From: Hydnum rufescens UP504
Lineage: Eukaryota; Basidiomycota; Agaricomycetes; Cantharellales; Hydnaceae
Reading direction: 5' to 3'
Length of the DNA: 64,000 nucleotides
Assembly (NCBI GenBank): GCA_014904985.1
Contig: MU128930.1
Span: 1-64,000, forward strand
How positions within the stretch are numbered: the stretch's first letter is position 1; each line of letters opens with the position of its first letter. The notes under the pieces are model-generated. The model saw only the letters and a program-made list of their open reading frames with translations, searched no databases and was not told where the DNA came from. Made by a program: the position numbers and the translations under genes. Below, in pieces: positions 1 to 10,686 of this stretch.

Positions 1-1929
1 AGATTCACCACGACTGTGTCCAATTCCTCGCCAGTAGCGAGAATACGGCGTTGCTTGCTCTGGTTGTTCGCTTGAACAACATTCGAACGCCGTGATCGAC
101 ACCACGTACCGGGCGCGTCCAGGGAATTCTTGTTTGGATTGAGACCCCTGTCTTGTGTGGCGTAGTTGAGTTGTTGGAATATATATTAATTAAACGCCAC
201 CAAGTGGCTGTATAAATATTATGATAAGACGATGATGTTATGGATGAAGCTGCTCTCAGTCGGGAAATGATGAACCGATACCACTACTGTCGCGTATCCT
301 GATAATTTGCGACGGCCAGTACAACTCAGATACTGAGAGGCATAATTGAGGATAAGGGTGGTATCTGTGTGTATCTATGATGGGAACTCGAGCCATTCTG
401 GAGTGAGAGGACCAGTATGAGACGAAGGATGCAAATGAGGTGGAAGTGTCCTATCCCCGTACATCGGCAAGTGCGGCTCATTGAGAATATACGCGACGTT
501 GGGTCTTCGCTCGGCGAAACCAAGACAAGAGAGCCACATTAAACAAGGAAACACCACAGAACAAATGAAACTGACCTGGCTGACTATCCCATGGGTTTCG
601 CCCTCGTCTCCCGCTGCATTCTCATTCAATGCAAGACGGAAGTAGAAGATAAGAACCAAGTGATGAGGGCTCGACGCACGGCTTCCTGCCGTATTCTTCC
701 ACTTCAAACTTAGTCCGCGAAGTGTACTGAACATAGGGCTCGTTGAGTGACTCTACAAAGGTGCCGAGGACTGACTCCTGAGAGAAGGAGCGCAGAAGGG
801 CTCGTACTCGAGGATTGGAGATCTGAATTCGAGGGTGGGGTATTGGGGAAGTGCATGGGGATCAGAGCGGATGGGGAGGATGATGAATCCGTCGATATAG
901 GGGAAGGTGGTCGAAGTAGTTCATGAGTTGAGGGCAGTGGCGACCGCGACAGTTGCTGGGGGTGGCAATTGTGGACGTCGATCTCTAAGAGTCTCATCGG
1001 CTGCAGATGTGCCATATCCTGACCCCAGGCAAACGCCAGATATACATAAGTCTTCATGGCTTCTACTCGCCTGGCCATCCATTCCATCTCCAGGGTGCGA
1101 GTGGTAATTGATCCACTTCAGCCTGTTCGGATGACGCTGGTGGGGAGAATTAGAGAACTCATTGTTGAGTGGCCCTGTTGATGAGGAAACCGGGCAGGTT
1201 TGATGGTCTTGCGATAGTTTTTTTGATAGTCATCTGTCGTGATGACAATTGGGTGGACCGGGTAGATGGCCATTATTAAGTACGGGATCCTGAGGATGAC
1301 GATCAGCTTGACAATCGGAGAGAATGGAAGCGGGCTGATTCTGGGAGAGGGGAAAAGGATGGTGGTTTGCCAGGACCGCTACTGGCGAATGGCGGAATAT
1401 TACGGCTCACTGCGAGCATTTGTGATGGCGGCCGTGATATTCGGCTCTTCGAGCAGCTTCGGCACGTTTGAGTTCTATGAGTTCAGAGGAAGCAAGGAAG
1501 GAGAGGGCAGATAGATCTCTCGGTCGCAGGTAGCCAAACTGAGGGGAAGTGAAACGGGATTAATAATTCCGAGCCTGAAGAGGACTCTTGGAGAGATCAC
1601 CATCGGCATGAAGAGGCGGGAGAAGGCGGCTGCGGAGAAGTATGGAGGGATTGTCCGGAGTCGGGTTGATGGAACGTGCACAGGGATACTAGACCAAATT
1701 TGAGATAACACGTCGCTCGATTGCCTCTTCATTGCCAATCTCAGCCAAATGTGCACTTAAGGCTTCGCTTAGAGAAGACTGCCGTGACCGGCCTAAACGA
1801 GGAAAGGGCTAGTTGACACGCATATCTCCTCATAGCTCGATTGGTACAGGGGATATAGGTTGATATTCAAGAGTTTCAATGATCACAGCCTAGCAATTCA
1901 AGCGGTCGGTGACCCCTTCATCGTAATAT
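1..1929. other. No confident gene; open minus-strand stretches of unclear meaning
   Basis: I see no gene I can name here. On the minus strand there are open stretches at about 1475-1756, 710-1087 and 375-734 rich in Ser/Pro. One of them (about 380-600) contains a plausible short intron. I could not join them into one protein without stops or find a family motif. They may be exons of an unrecognised gene whose ends lie outside the window, or a decayed gene. Confidence 0.3.
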
Positions 1930-2083
1930 ACAGAGCGACGATATGCCTGCGTGAATGTAGATTTCGAAAAACCCTGTACTGCCAGCGAGTTGCTAAATCA
2001 CCTTGAACCCCACGTCTGGGGAACGTGATAGCGAGACTTGCCCAATTTCAGGTCCACATTTCTCCGTATGGAACCGCGATTAC

Positions 2084-2643
2084 TCATATTCCCATAATCC
2101 CCCGTTTCTCCTGCACCAACCGGGCATATTGGAGTGCGTTGACATAACCCAACTCTTCAGGCAGAGACTGGATCCTGTTAGGATCGAAACGCTGGCAGCG
2201 GATCTCTCGGCTTCTCGGAGGCCGCAACGAACCGCAATGGCCCAAGAACAAAGAGGATTAGGCTCTGCAGCCAAGAGTTGACCAAGCGAGGCCCGTACTC
2301 CCTCGACGATGCACTCGACCTCGAACTTGTCCGCGATCTCCAATATCTTTAGAGCTTCCTCGATGGAGGTAGGCAGAGGCCTCTTGCCAGGATAAATGGA
2401 TCGTAATACAAAATCCAGATATGCGGGATCTCCCTCGATTGGGACCACGGGTATTTCGCGGTTTTCAAGCTTTGGTTGCGGGAGACTGAACATGCTTTTG
2501 AAGAACGGGGAGGAAAGACGTAGAAGCAACATGTGGACTTTGAAGTCGGTGTCCCCGGCGCGGAGGATGACATCGCCATCGTCATAGGAAAGTGGGGAGA
2601 GAGGGGGCTTGGAGTGCGAGCTGTTGGCAGGTGAGAGAGACAT
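2084..2643 (-). CDS. BTB/POZ domain protein, array copy A (one frame break)
   Basis: BTB/POZ proteins usually mediate protein-protein contacts, for example as adaptors for cullin-3 ligases; this small form has no other domain, so its partner is unknown. The BTB core starts at about residue 17 with the motif SYDDGDVILRAG, followed by a hydrophobic helix, SPFFKSMFSLPQP, and the BTB/BACK-like helical tail (AIAVRCGL). The frame breaks near 2192, where one G present in copy C (gccgagcg) is missing. Restoring the family frame downstream gives the conserved end (PEELGYVNALQY) and a stop at 2084; without it the ORF runs in the wrong frame to 2080. The start is the ATG just after a 51-nt 5'-leader intron (2649-2699, GTAAGT donor). 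It may be a young pseudogene or a one-base sequence error. Confidence 0.75.
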
Positions 2644-2783
2644 GACGGCTACTCATAGTTTAGGCTATGCTGCTGCGTGGGGGGTGACACAGAACTTACG
2701 TCCAAGCGGGGTGTGAAGAGCGAGGCGGAGGAGCAGGGAATATTTCCAGTATAAGCCACGACTACGAGCCAACGATATTCGTG

Positions 2784-2830
2784 GGCTGGGTTTATATACC
2801 CTTGCGACCAATTCAAGGGGCCGTTTAAAG
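2784..2830 (-). promoter_or_regulatory. Core promoter of BTB copy A (TATA block)
   Basis: Read on the minus strand, a TTTAAA-containing stretch, then CTTGAATTGGTCGCAAG, then TATATAAACCCAG. The same order and spacing recur in all five copies, about 90-110 bp upstream of the 5'-leader splice donor. Confidence 0.65.
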
Positions 2831-3133
2831 AAAATCCCAGAAGCTGGTAGCCAAAAAAAAAATCGCAGCTAAAAAAGCTGGACGTCCTATCGGATGCATG
2901 GGCTGAGGCCCAGAATGAAATTCCGACCACGTTGTTCAGATCGTTGAGCCGATCGAGAAAAACCACAAGTGAACCAGAGATTCTGTAATGCACCATGAGT
3001 CTAGCAAAGCCTTGGATGTTGTACGCGACGTTCGAACAAAAGCAAAAAGGGAAAAGCTGAGAGCGCTCCGCAGGCCTACTGCCTTTCCCCCAAAAATAAC
3101 TTCGCTTGAGGGTCTCCGTACATCCAATAGGAC

Positions 3134-3225
3134 CTCCGGAGGAACGTGAAGAACACGTGACCTTTGGGAACTGGAGGTTGCCAGCGTTAGATAAGCGCTC
3201 GTCCTGGTCATAGCTAAGTGGGTGA
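3134..3225 (-). pseudogene. BTB domain N-terminal fragment
   Basis: Upstream of copy A's promoter the minus strand encodes a piece beginning HPLSYDQDERLSNAG that aligns with the BTB start (PLSYDDGDVILRAG) and continues with a degraded match to the next 15 residues. The similarity then stops. It is a truncated sixth copy, or the end of an older unit cut by duplication. It has no start codon context or complete domain. Confidence 0.45.
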
Positions 3226-3833
3226 AGGGAACCAGGGCTGGAACCTTGGGGCACGAATCGTACGGAGAAGGCACAAGGGCGTGACTCAATCCTTCCGCTT
3301 ATCTAACTGAGAGTCTGAGGCCCGTGCCGTGACTCAGACTCGTGTAGACTGCAACGATGAAATCCTCATGAATCACATGACTTCGGACTTGGGAGTCGGG
3401 ATTGGCGGCTTGCCGCTAGACTGTTCATGATTGGACATTGGCTTACATTTGAGAGTTTCACAGTGAAACAATTGCGGGCCCGTATACCGCCTCAATATTC
3501 CCCCCCTAAATGGTAGATTTTGAAAACACCCTGCTAGCGAGCTGTCAAGCCACTTTAGATTCCACGTCTGAGCAAGACTTACCCGGTTCCAGATACATTT
3601 CTCCGTTGCGAATCGCGATTACCAGCTGTTAGAGTTTGGGCAGAAGTGAAGAATACGAAGTACAGTGAATTGTGGCGCGGGGGGCTCGTAATATACATAA
3701 CATACAGACGGCCGTGCATCGGGCACGTTACATGGGATTCGGACCTACATGGATTGGCTGCCCAAGCCTAGCTAGAAAAAGAAAGAGTCGGACCGTGGAT
3801 GTCTCAGGATGGTGTCCGTACCGGCGGAATATC

Positions 3834-4412
3834 CTAATTCCAGCGAGCATTGTTTCGCTTTCTGTACGCCGCCAGTAAGCGCAAAAATTTCAATGCGCTC
3901 ACATACTCCAACTCTGGAGGTGGGTAATCACCCAGTAAGGTGTAAAACGCAGGGAAGCGGCGTCCTCGGCTTCTTTGAGCCCGTAACGAACCGCAATCGC
4001 CCAAGCACGGAGGGGATCAGACTCGACAACCACAAGTTGAGTAAGCGAGGCCCGCAATAGTTGCAGGGCGCAGTCGACATCGAATTTCTGTGCGACCTCG
4101 AATAACTCCTGAGCGTGCGTGATCGAGGAAATCACAGGCCTCTCGACAGGATAAATGGATCGCAAGACGAAGTTCAGAGAGGTGGGATCGTCATCCATTT
4201 GGATCACCGGTATTTCGCTTTCGCACTTTCTGAGGTCTGGCTGCGGAAGGCTGAACATGGTGGCGAAAAAGGGGAGGAAAGGCGTAGGAGCCAAGTGTGC
4301 ACTTTGAACTCGGCGTCCCAGCGCGGAGGATGACATCGCCGTCATCAAAGGAAAGGGGGGGGGGAGCAGGAGGGAGGATTGCAAGCCTTGCAGCTTGTCG
4401 CATTGAAGACAT
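3834..4412 (-). pseudogene. BTB/POZ domain pseudogene, array copy B
   Basis: This has the same domain layout as the other copies: LSFDDGDVILRAG at the start, then FATMFSLPQP, a central IYPVERPV segment and AIAVRYGL near the end. Three single-base deletions split it: near 4313 in the GGG before the conserved Asp-Ala-Glu-Phe, near 4268 in a T run, and near 3950 before the C-terminal YVSALKFL segment. The 5'-leader intron has also lost its signals: the donor is GTCATT instead of GTAAGT, and the acceptor TAG is gone. Loss of both frame and splice sites makes a dead gene the likelier reading, although some breaks are in homopolymers. Confidence 0.7.
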
Positions 4413-4549
4413 ACTGGCAGCAGGCGTCGTGGTTTAGGCAGGGAGATGGCACAAGAATGACGTCCAAGTCGGGTGTGAGGAAAGAACTGGAAAGGCGGGG
4501 GATGTTTTCTGTGTAAACCACAACTCCGAGCCAAGAAAATATAGTCAAA

Positions 4550-4595
4550 GGCTGGATTATATACGATTGCGACCAATTCAAGAGCCCGTTTTAAA
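4550..4595 (-). promoter_or_regulatory. Promoter block of BTB copy B
   Basis: Minus strand: TTTAAA, then CTTGAATTGGTCGCAA and a TATATAATCCAGC TATA box. This is the same block as in copy A, so the promoter persists although the gene behind it is broken. Confidence 0.55.
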
Positions 4596-4979
4596 TAGAA
4601 CGCCCCAAGTAGAGGGAAAAAAAATAGGGCCAAGAAACAGTAGGGCGTCTTATCCAGAACGTGGGGGTGAGGCCCAGAAAGAAATCCTGACATCAACTCT
4701 GGTCACATTTTCAGATTGTTTGCCTAGAGATAAATATTACAAGCGGACCAGACACACCGCACACGTCATGAGTCTAGCAATGCCTTGGGATGCGATACGC
4801 GACGTTTGAACAAGTTAGAGATGCTTTCGTCCAACATCTGGTGCAGCCAGGCTAAATATCGAGATATTCATCTTCCCCGATCGAGCTGTCGGAGGGTTCG
4901 GCCTGCGGCATCATGACATCAGCTAACTATTCCCATTCATAAAACGTGGCGCGATTGGTACCAAGCTGGTACTTTGCGG

Positions 4980-5980
4980 TGAGCTGACAGGTTTGCTAGA
5001 ACTCGCACGGTGCGGGGATTGCCGGTGGGTTGCCATTCCGAAAGGCATCCCCAAGTTGGGCGAATCCAAAGCCAAAGGATCTGCAATTGAACTCAGGTGG
5101 TGTCGTTGCCATGGAGAAAATCAGGAACTAATATGGCCGCCAGAGGCTTAGAGCAGCATTACTACTGCTAGCCTCGTCCCGTCCTCATGTGTTGGGAAAT
5201 GCGGTGAAGACGATTTTCTCACTTCTCTATATAGCTTGTGAAGGGTCAGCAGTCTTCTTGGGACGATGAAGAATGGTTAACCGCACCTCCATGGGGCATC
5301 AACTTTGCGTTCAAGGCCTAATGCAATATCGTCGTTCCAAACATGGCCCGCTCTGCGCTTTATGCGACCGAGTTCTTGGTTCTAAGAGTGAATGGTGTTC
5401 TTTTGCGGAGGCGAATCCATCGGACGGTGGCTGCTCAGGAGCCGTTGTTTCCACGAAAATCGCGCTAAAGGATTCGAGTCATCGTTCGCATTTCAGAATC
5501 AAGCCACACTGCTTGCCAGTAGGCGCCCCTTGCATGTTTCGAAATTAGCCTAGCCCTTTTTTCGAAAACGAAGGCTCTCGAGAGCTGTGTGGGGTCTAAA
5601 GAGGGTATCAGATATCAGATATCAGATGTGAATCACCCCTCATGAATTACTTCACGCGGCTATGGCTAGAATTGTCCAGTTCACCCAATGTACGCACGGA
5701 ACGCCATTTTATTGTGAAGCATCGGTAGTTTTATTATCTATACTGTCGCTCTCACCCTTATATCTTTCCTTTGGTACGCCTCGTGTTCGTATTTTCTCAT
5801 GATTCACTATCGCAGGCAATGCCCAGCGTCGACGATGCCCGAAAGAAGCCCCGTCAGGTGGCCCCACACGTGGTTGCCTCATTGCACCCCCTAAAAAAAA
5901 TTTTGTCACACCTTTTTGCTGATGCGGATTTCAACCTTTTTGCGATGTCATGTCAGAGCCGCGCGCGAGAAAGTAACTTT
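4980..5980. repeat. 1-kb non-coding repeat block, copy 1
   Basis: This block resembles 11320-12430 in the same orientation. The best matching part is 5260-5920 against 11690-12350 (for example atcaactttgcgttcaaggc, then the stretches near cgctctgc, ggctgg and cattttattgtgaagc). It lies as an insertion between BTB units B and C. It has no long conserved frame shared between the two copies, so I read it as a dispersed repeat or old mobile-element remnant, not a gene. Confidence 0.6.
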
Positions 5981-6511
5981 GAGGTCTGTCATCGCATCCA
6001 AGTTAAAATTCGCTTAACTGCCGCAATGATTATATTTGCCCGTGACTTGACCGGATGTTGGCTTACACCCAGAGTTCAGCGATCACCCGGGCATCCCTTC
6101 TTCATAATAAACAGAAGCGACAACGTACCCTCGTAAATTGTTGATTCTGAAAACTCCGTAGTGCTAACGAGTTGTCAAACCACTTTAGAATCCATGGCTG
6201 GGAACATAATAGCGGCATATTTCTCATAGGAATCAGGATTAGAACTTGCAAGCTCACTTCCTGGCTACTGATTGGTTTAGACATTCGGGTTTGTTTTCTA
6301 GCCTCGCCAGGATAGCCCTAATCCCCACACATCCAGAATGATTTCCATGTTGAACGGACATCCTCAGGCAGATGGGGGGTGGGAGCAAGAACAGGATATA
6401 TACATTACATGATCAAGGGGTGATTGGCATCCATGGTCCTGTCGCAGAGCGTAGAGCTTACGTGACAATGTAGATACGACCTTCGGTCTCGTGGGTCTCG
6501 CCCCCGTCGCT

Positions 6512-7035
6512 CTAGTAAGTGTCATACGCCTTCAGCAACTGAAAATATTGGAGTGCGTTGACATACGCCAACTCTTTGGGTGGGTCCGAAAAGGTGCCGG
6601 GGCGAAAACGCTCGGCAGCAGCCCCCCGAGCCTCTTCGAGCCCATAACGAACCGCAATGGCCCAAGATCGAAGGGGATTACGCTCTGCAGCCAAAAACGG
6701 AGTGAGCACAGCCCGCAATAGCTCGACAGCGCGCTTGACATCGAACTTGTCTGCGACTCCGAATAGCTTTTGAGCGTGCTCGATCGAGGTAACGGAGGCA
6801 TCTCGATAGGATAAATGCATCGCAATATAAAATCCAGAGATGTGGCTTCTTCGTCGATTAGGATGACAGGTATCTCGCTCTTTCCAAGGTTTGGCTGCGG
6901 AAGGCTGAACATGCTTTGGAAGAAAGGCGAGGCGAGACGCAGAAGCCAAATATGAACTTGGAAGTTGGTGTCTCCAGCGCGGAGTATGACATCGCCGTCA
7001 TCAAAAGAAAGCGGGACAAACGGGAGGTCAGACAT
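6512..7035 (-). CDS. BTB/POZ domain protein, array copy C (one frame break)
   Basis: BTB/POZ domain from about residue 8 (LSFDDGDVILRAG), then SPFFQSMFSLPQP and, in the second frame, SIEHAQKLFGVADKF, AIAVRYGLEEA and the family end YVNALQYFQLL. The two halves are offset by one missing base near 6800, in the segment corresponding to YPIERPV. The chosen ATG follows a 52-nt 5'-leader intron (7041-7092) with a GTAAGT donor and TTAG acceptor, as in copies A and E. Apart from the one break, the whole domain is conserved. It is therefore either a recent pseudogene or a sequence error in a working gene. Confidence 0.72.
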
Positions 7036-7182
7036 GGAGGCTAACCATAGGTTAGGGAATGCTGCTAGGTAGGAAGATGACACAAAACTTACGTTCAAGA
7101 TGCGTGCGAAGTGTGGGTTGGAGGCGCGGGAAATGCTTCTAGTGCAATGTACAACTCCGAGACAACCATACTCATGGGCTGG

Positions 7183-7228
7183 GTTTATAACTTTGCATAC
7201 ACGTGCGACCAATTCAAGGGCTCGTTTA
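7183..7228 (-). promoter_or_regulatory. Promoter block of BTB copy C
   Basis: Minus strand: TTTAAACGAGCCCTTGAATT, GGTCGCAC and then TTATAAACCCAGC. It has a slightly longer insert between the two boxes than the other copies. A 175-codon plus-strand ORF across this block is only the antisense of the promoter. Confidence 0.55.
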
Positions 7229-7753
7229 AAGAAACTGGATGGCAAAAACAAATAGCGGCAGGAAAGGGCAGGATATCCTATCCAGGGCACGGGGACCCAG
7301 AACAAAATCTTCTTCAGATCGGGAAAGGTTCGATTACAGGTGGACCAGACATATTGTATGCATCTCTAGCAAAGCCTCTGTGTTATGCAACGTTCCAACA
7401 GGTTAGTAGCGCAGAAGCGTGCCTAGGTAGGGACCTGCAGCTGGTAACATTCGCTGGCCTAAACGAGTTCAAATACACGAAGCAGTTGACGCGCGTTTCT
7501 CCTCCTGGACGGCTCGCTATGATTGGTCCAGAGGATATTGCCTTTGAATTATACAATATAAACGATTACGAAGCCGCCGCCGCATATATAGCCTTGAAAA
7601 TATATATAGAGGGGACGACGTACCTTGGCAAATTGTAGATTTTGAGAATTCTGTAGTGCGAGTTGTCAGACCATGTTAGACGCCTTGTCTAGGGAGCGTA
7701 ACAGCGAGACTTGCCCGAATTTCAGGGACATATTTCTCGATAGGGTACCACGA

Positions 7754-8300
7754 TTAGAATCTGCTCTTGGGTCGCTGTTTGCACTCCTCTAGCAACTGGA
7801 AATATTGAAGTCCGCTGACACGATCCAATTCGCGAGGTGGAGAAACAATCGTGCCAGGATTAAAGCGCTGGGCAGCTCTGGACTCCTTTGAGCCCATAAC
7901 GAACTGCAATGACCCAAGAACGAAGGGGATCAGGCTCGGCAAACAAAAGTTGAGTGAGCGAGGGCCGCGCCATTGTAGTTGGATGGTTGGCATTGAGCTT
8001 CTTTACGACCTCGGATAGCTTTTGAGCGTGTGCGATGGAGGCTATCACCGGCCTCTCGACAGGAAATGGACCACAACACAAAGTTCAGAGATACGACTCA
8101 TTCGTCTATTTGAATCACGGGTATCTCACTCTTCCCGAGGTCTGGCTGGGAATACTGAACATGGTTTCGAAGAGAGGGGAAGAAAGGCGCAGAAGCCAAA
8201 TGCGAACTCTGAAGTCGGCGCCCCCAGCACGGAGGATGACATCACCGTCATCGAAGGAAAGCGAGGGGAGAGGGATGCCGCCCACAGATGTACAAAGAGG
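7754..8300 (-). pseudogene. BTB/POZ domain pseudogene, array copy D
   Basis: Recognisable BTB pieces occur in several frames. These are LSFDDGDVILRAGGADF with SPLFETMFSIP near the start, PVERPVIASIAHAQKL in the middle, RSWVIAVRYGLKG, and the family C-terminus PPRELDRVSGLQYFQLLEE. At least four indels separate these pieces (near 8150, 8100, 8065 and 7870). No ATG lies in frame close to the domain start, and the 5'-leader acceptor is altered. This is the most decayed of the five units and is best treated as a relic. Confidence 0.72.
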
Positions 8301-8445
8301 CCGCCCAGATGGCTCATGGTTTAGACAATGGCATGGGACAGGAAGATGACACAAGAGCTACGTCCAAGCCAGGTGTGAAGAGTAAGCTAGAGGGGAGGAA
8401 TACTTCCAGTAGAAACCACGACTCCGAATGAACCATATTCATGGA

Positions 8446-8492
8446 CTGGGCTTATACACGGTTGCGACCAATTGAAGGGCCCATTTAAAGTG
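8446..8492 (-). promoter_or_regulatory. Promoter block of BTB copy D
   Basis: Minus strand: TTTAAATGGGCCCTTCAATT, GGTCGCAACC and then GTATAAGCCCAG. The TATA box is weakened (TATAAG for TATAAA) compared with the other copies, consistent with decay of this unit. Confidence 0.5.
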
Positions 8493-8789
8493 AATCCCTG
8501 AGGTGCAACGATCACAAAAGTTCAGCGAAAGTGCGTGTTGAAATACATATCTCCTGGATTATCATTGATGGGGCGCATATTACCTTATCAACAGATCATG
8601 GCCAAATGAATGCAAAACTGTTGGCGTACACAACCTTTATACGATAGAGAAGCGACAATGTTTTCGGGGAAATTGTGCATTTTGAAAACTCGCCGGGCTT
8701 GCACTACTTCACCGTCCACGTCCTAGAAACACAATAGCAAAAGTTTCAGTGCCATATTTCTCATACGGAAACGAGATTATTAACCCCAC

Positions 8790-9353
8790 TTAGAGTCCCC
8801 GTATCCCAAAGGATTTCTTCCTGGCTTCCACCAACTCGTGATATTGGAGTCCGTTGACATAAAGCAACTCTCTAGGAGGTGTAGCGCTCGGGCGATAGGA
8901 GTTAGGATCAAAACGTAGGATGGCAGCTTTTTGGGCTCCTTCAAGGCCATGCCGGGTCGCAATAGCCCAAGAACGAAGGGGATTAGGCTCGGCAGCCAAA
9001 AGTTCACTGAGCGAAGTCCGCACTGCCCCGGCGACGTACTCGACATCGAGCTTCTCTGCGACCTCCAACACCTTTTGAGCTTGCTCGATGGAGGTAGCCA
9101 AAGGCCTCTTGAGAGGATAAATAGATCGCAACACAAAATCCAGAGATGCGGCATTGTCGTCCATTGGGATCACCGGTATTTCGCTCTTTCCAACATTTGG
9201 CTGCGGAAGGCTGAACATGGTTCGGAAGAATGGGGAGACAAGGCGTAAAAGACAAATGTGCACTTTGAACTCGGCATCCCCAGCGCGGAGGATGACATCG
9301 CCGTCATCAAAGGAAAGTGGGAAAGGGAAAGGGTCTTCGACTGGAACAGGCAT
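8790..9353 (-). CDS. BTB/POZ domain protein, array copy E (intact)
   Basis: This is an uninterrupted 187-residue BTB/POZ protein and the only intact member of the array. The BTB core runs from about residue 14 (LSFDDGDVILRAGDAEFKVH) through SPFFRTMFSLPQP and IYPLKRPL to about residue 115. A BACK-like helical tail follows with AIATRHGLEGA and the family signature YVNGLQYHELVE. It has no kelch, MATH or zinc-finger partner domain and no membrane segment, so it is a short, probably cytoplasmic or nuclear, interaction module. The ATG lies just behind a 48-nt 5'-leader intron (9359-9406; GTAAGT donor, TTAG acceptor) and a well-formed TATA promoter, so it is likely expressed. The function is not known beyond the domain. 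Confidence 0.85.
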   Translation of the reverse strand: MPVPVEDPFPFPLSFDDGDVILRAGDAEFKVHICLLRLVSPFFRTMFSLPQPNVGKSEIPVIPMDDNAASLDFVLRSIYPLKRPLATSIEQAQKVLEVAEKLDVEYVAGAVRTSLSELLAAEPNPLRSWAIATRHGLEGAQKAAILRFDPNSYRPSATPPRELLYVNGLQYHELVEARKKSFGIRGL

Positions 9354-9490
9354 GACGGCTAATCACGGTTTATGCAATGCCGCTAGGAATATGATACAAA
9401 ACTTACGTTCAAGACGTAGGGGAAAGGCAAACTGGAGACACGGGGAATACTTTCGGTGTCAATCACGACTCCAAGCCAGTCATATTCATG

Positions 9491-9536
9491 GACTGGGTTT
9501 ATATACGCTTGCGACCAATTCAAGGGCCTGTTTAAA
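9491..9536 (-). promoter_or_regulatory. Promoter block of BTB copy E
   Basis: Minus strand: TTTAAACAGGCCCTTGAATT, GGTCGCAAGCG and then TATATAAACCCAG. This is the best-preserved form of the block and sits upstream of the only intact gene of the array. Confidence 0.65.
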
Positions 9537-9741
9537 GAAGTGGATCACAAAAAAGACAGCACCAGGAAAATGCAGGATATCCTATTCGAGACATGGGGGC
9601 CGAGGCCCAGAACGACATCATGGCATCAGCTCCGGCCACGTTCTTCAGATCGTTTACCTGTCGAGAACGACCACAAGTGAAACAGACAGACTGTATGGGT
9701 TATGACTTCTAGCGCAACGGTCGAACATTAGTGAGGCTTTA

Positions 9742-10656
9742 CAGCTGATTTCAAAAATGTGCGGACGAGCGTTTGAAATCCCTGTGCAATGCAAAAAGGT
9801 GAACACTCAAAAAAAAGTTGCGAACAAAATTTCTCTCAGATCAGATCGATCTGGCCGATTTGGAATGAATTGAACCGAAAGTCCGTCCCAGCACCGTATA
9901 AGAGCGCCAATGGGTGGGTAGGCACTCTCCTCTGACCTCGCTCAAGCCCTCGTTCAGTAAACTATCTAACTATCTGCCACTAGATGGAAGGCACGGATAT
10001 CTTCAAAGGCCCTCACATGGAGTCAAAGACAGTCTTGTAATTACTGTAGTCACAATTCAAGTATAGATCCTTCAAAAATGGCCCCCGCACAAGCCTTGAT
10101 ACCACCAACTCCTCATTTACTTTGTATATTCCCATATGTGTATATTGTGGCCAAAAGCCTGAATGGACATGTTCCGAGGACTTTCTCTGCTGTGCCTTTG
10201 CGATACTTCTCCGAGTGGATGGGGATGCTACTATCGGAGCCCGCAAGAATAGAATAGAGAAAGCACCGACTTTTCCTGGAATGTTCACTCATGCTTTCAG
10301 CCACCAGCTGTATATACATATATGGTAGTGTGGATTCCTGATGTATTGAGGCTACACTGCAGTATAAACAAGACTGTCTATGAGGGCCTTTGAGGATATC
10401 TGTGTCTTCCGTCTAGTGGCAGATAGTTAGATAGTTTACTGAACGAGGGCTTGAGCGAGGTCAGAGGGGAGTGCCTAGCCTACCCATTGGCACTCTTATA
10501 CGGGTGTTGGGACGGACTTTCGGTTCAATTCATTCCAAATCGGCCAGATCGATCTGATCTGAGGAAAATTTTGTTCGCAACTTTTTTTTGAGCGTTCGCC
10601 TTTTTGCATTCCACAAGGATTTCAAACGCTCGTCCGCACATTTTTGAAATCAGCTA
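9742..10656. mobile_element. Foldback (long inverted repeat) element, about 915 bp
   Basis: The left arm (9742-10016) and right arm (10381-10656) are near-perfect reverse complements of about 275 bp. They enclose a spacer of about 364 bp in which pairing continues weakly (agacagtcttgt against acaagactgtct). The ends read CAGCTGATTTCAAAAATG and its complement with one mismatch, each flanked by TA, suggesting a TA target-site duplication as used by Tc1/mariner-type transposases. It encodes no transposase and is therefore non-autonomous. A transcript across it would form a very long hairpin, a natural Dicer substrate. Confidence 0.8.
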
Positions 10657-10686
10657 TAATCGATTATTAGCGATTAGCAAGCACTC

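Larger units (their letters stand above)
1930..9720 (-). repeat. Tandem array of BTB/POZ gene units (five units plus a fragment)
   Basis: Five units in the same minus orientation share more than the coding part. Each begins, on the plus strand, with a related 3' flank at about 1930, 3500, 6110, 7615 and 8655. That flank is followed by the BTB reading frame, the 5'-leader region (with a recognisable intron in three copies), the TATA promoter block and a conserved upstream tail ending near 3010, 4810, 7400 and 9720. Unit spacing is uneven because of inserted DNA, notably 4.9-6.1 kb. This is a local tandem duplication with unequal decay of the copies. Confidence 0.8.

Noticed and set aside
375..1087. 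Fungal transcription-factor gene on the minus strand
   Set aside because: Some phrases looked gene-like, but no zinc-cluster Cys pattern or continuous spliced frame could be built; left as unassigned.
7111..7638. 175-codon plus-strand ORF
   Set aside because: It is the antisense of the promoter and 5' leader of BTB copy C. The frame includes the reversed TATA block and has no domain or splice signals.
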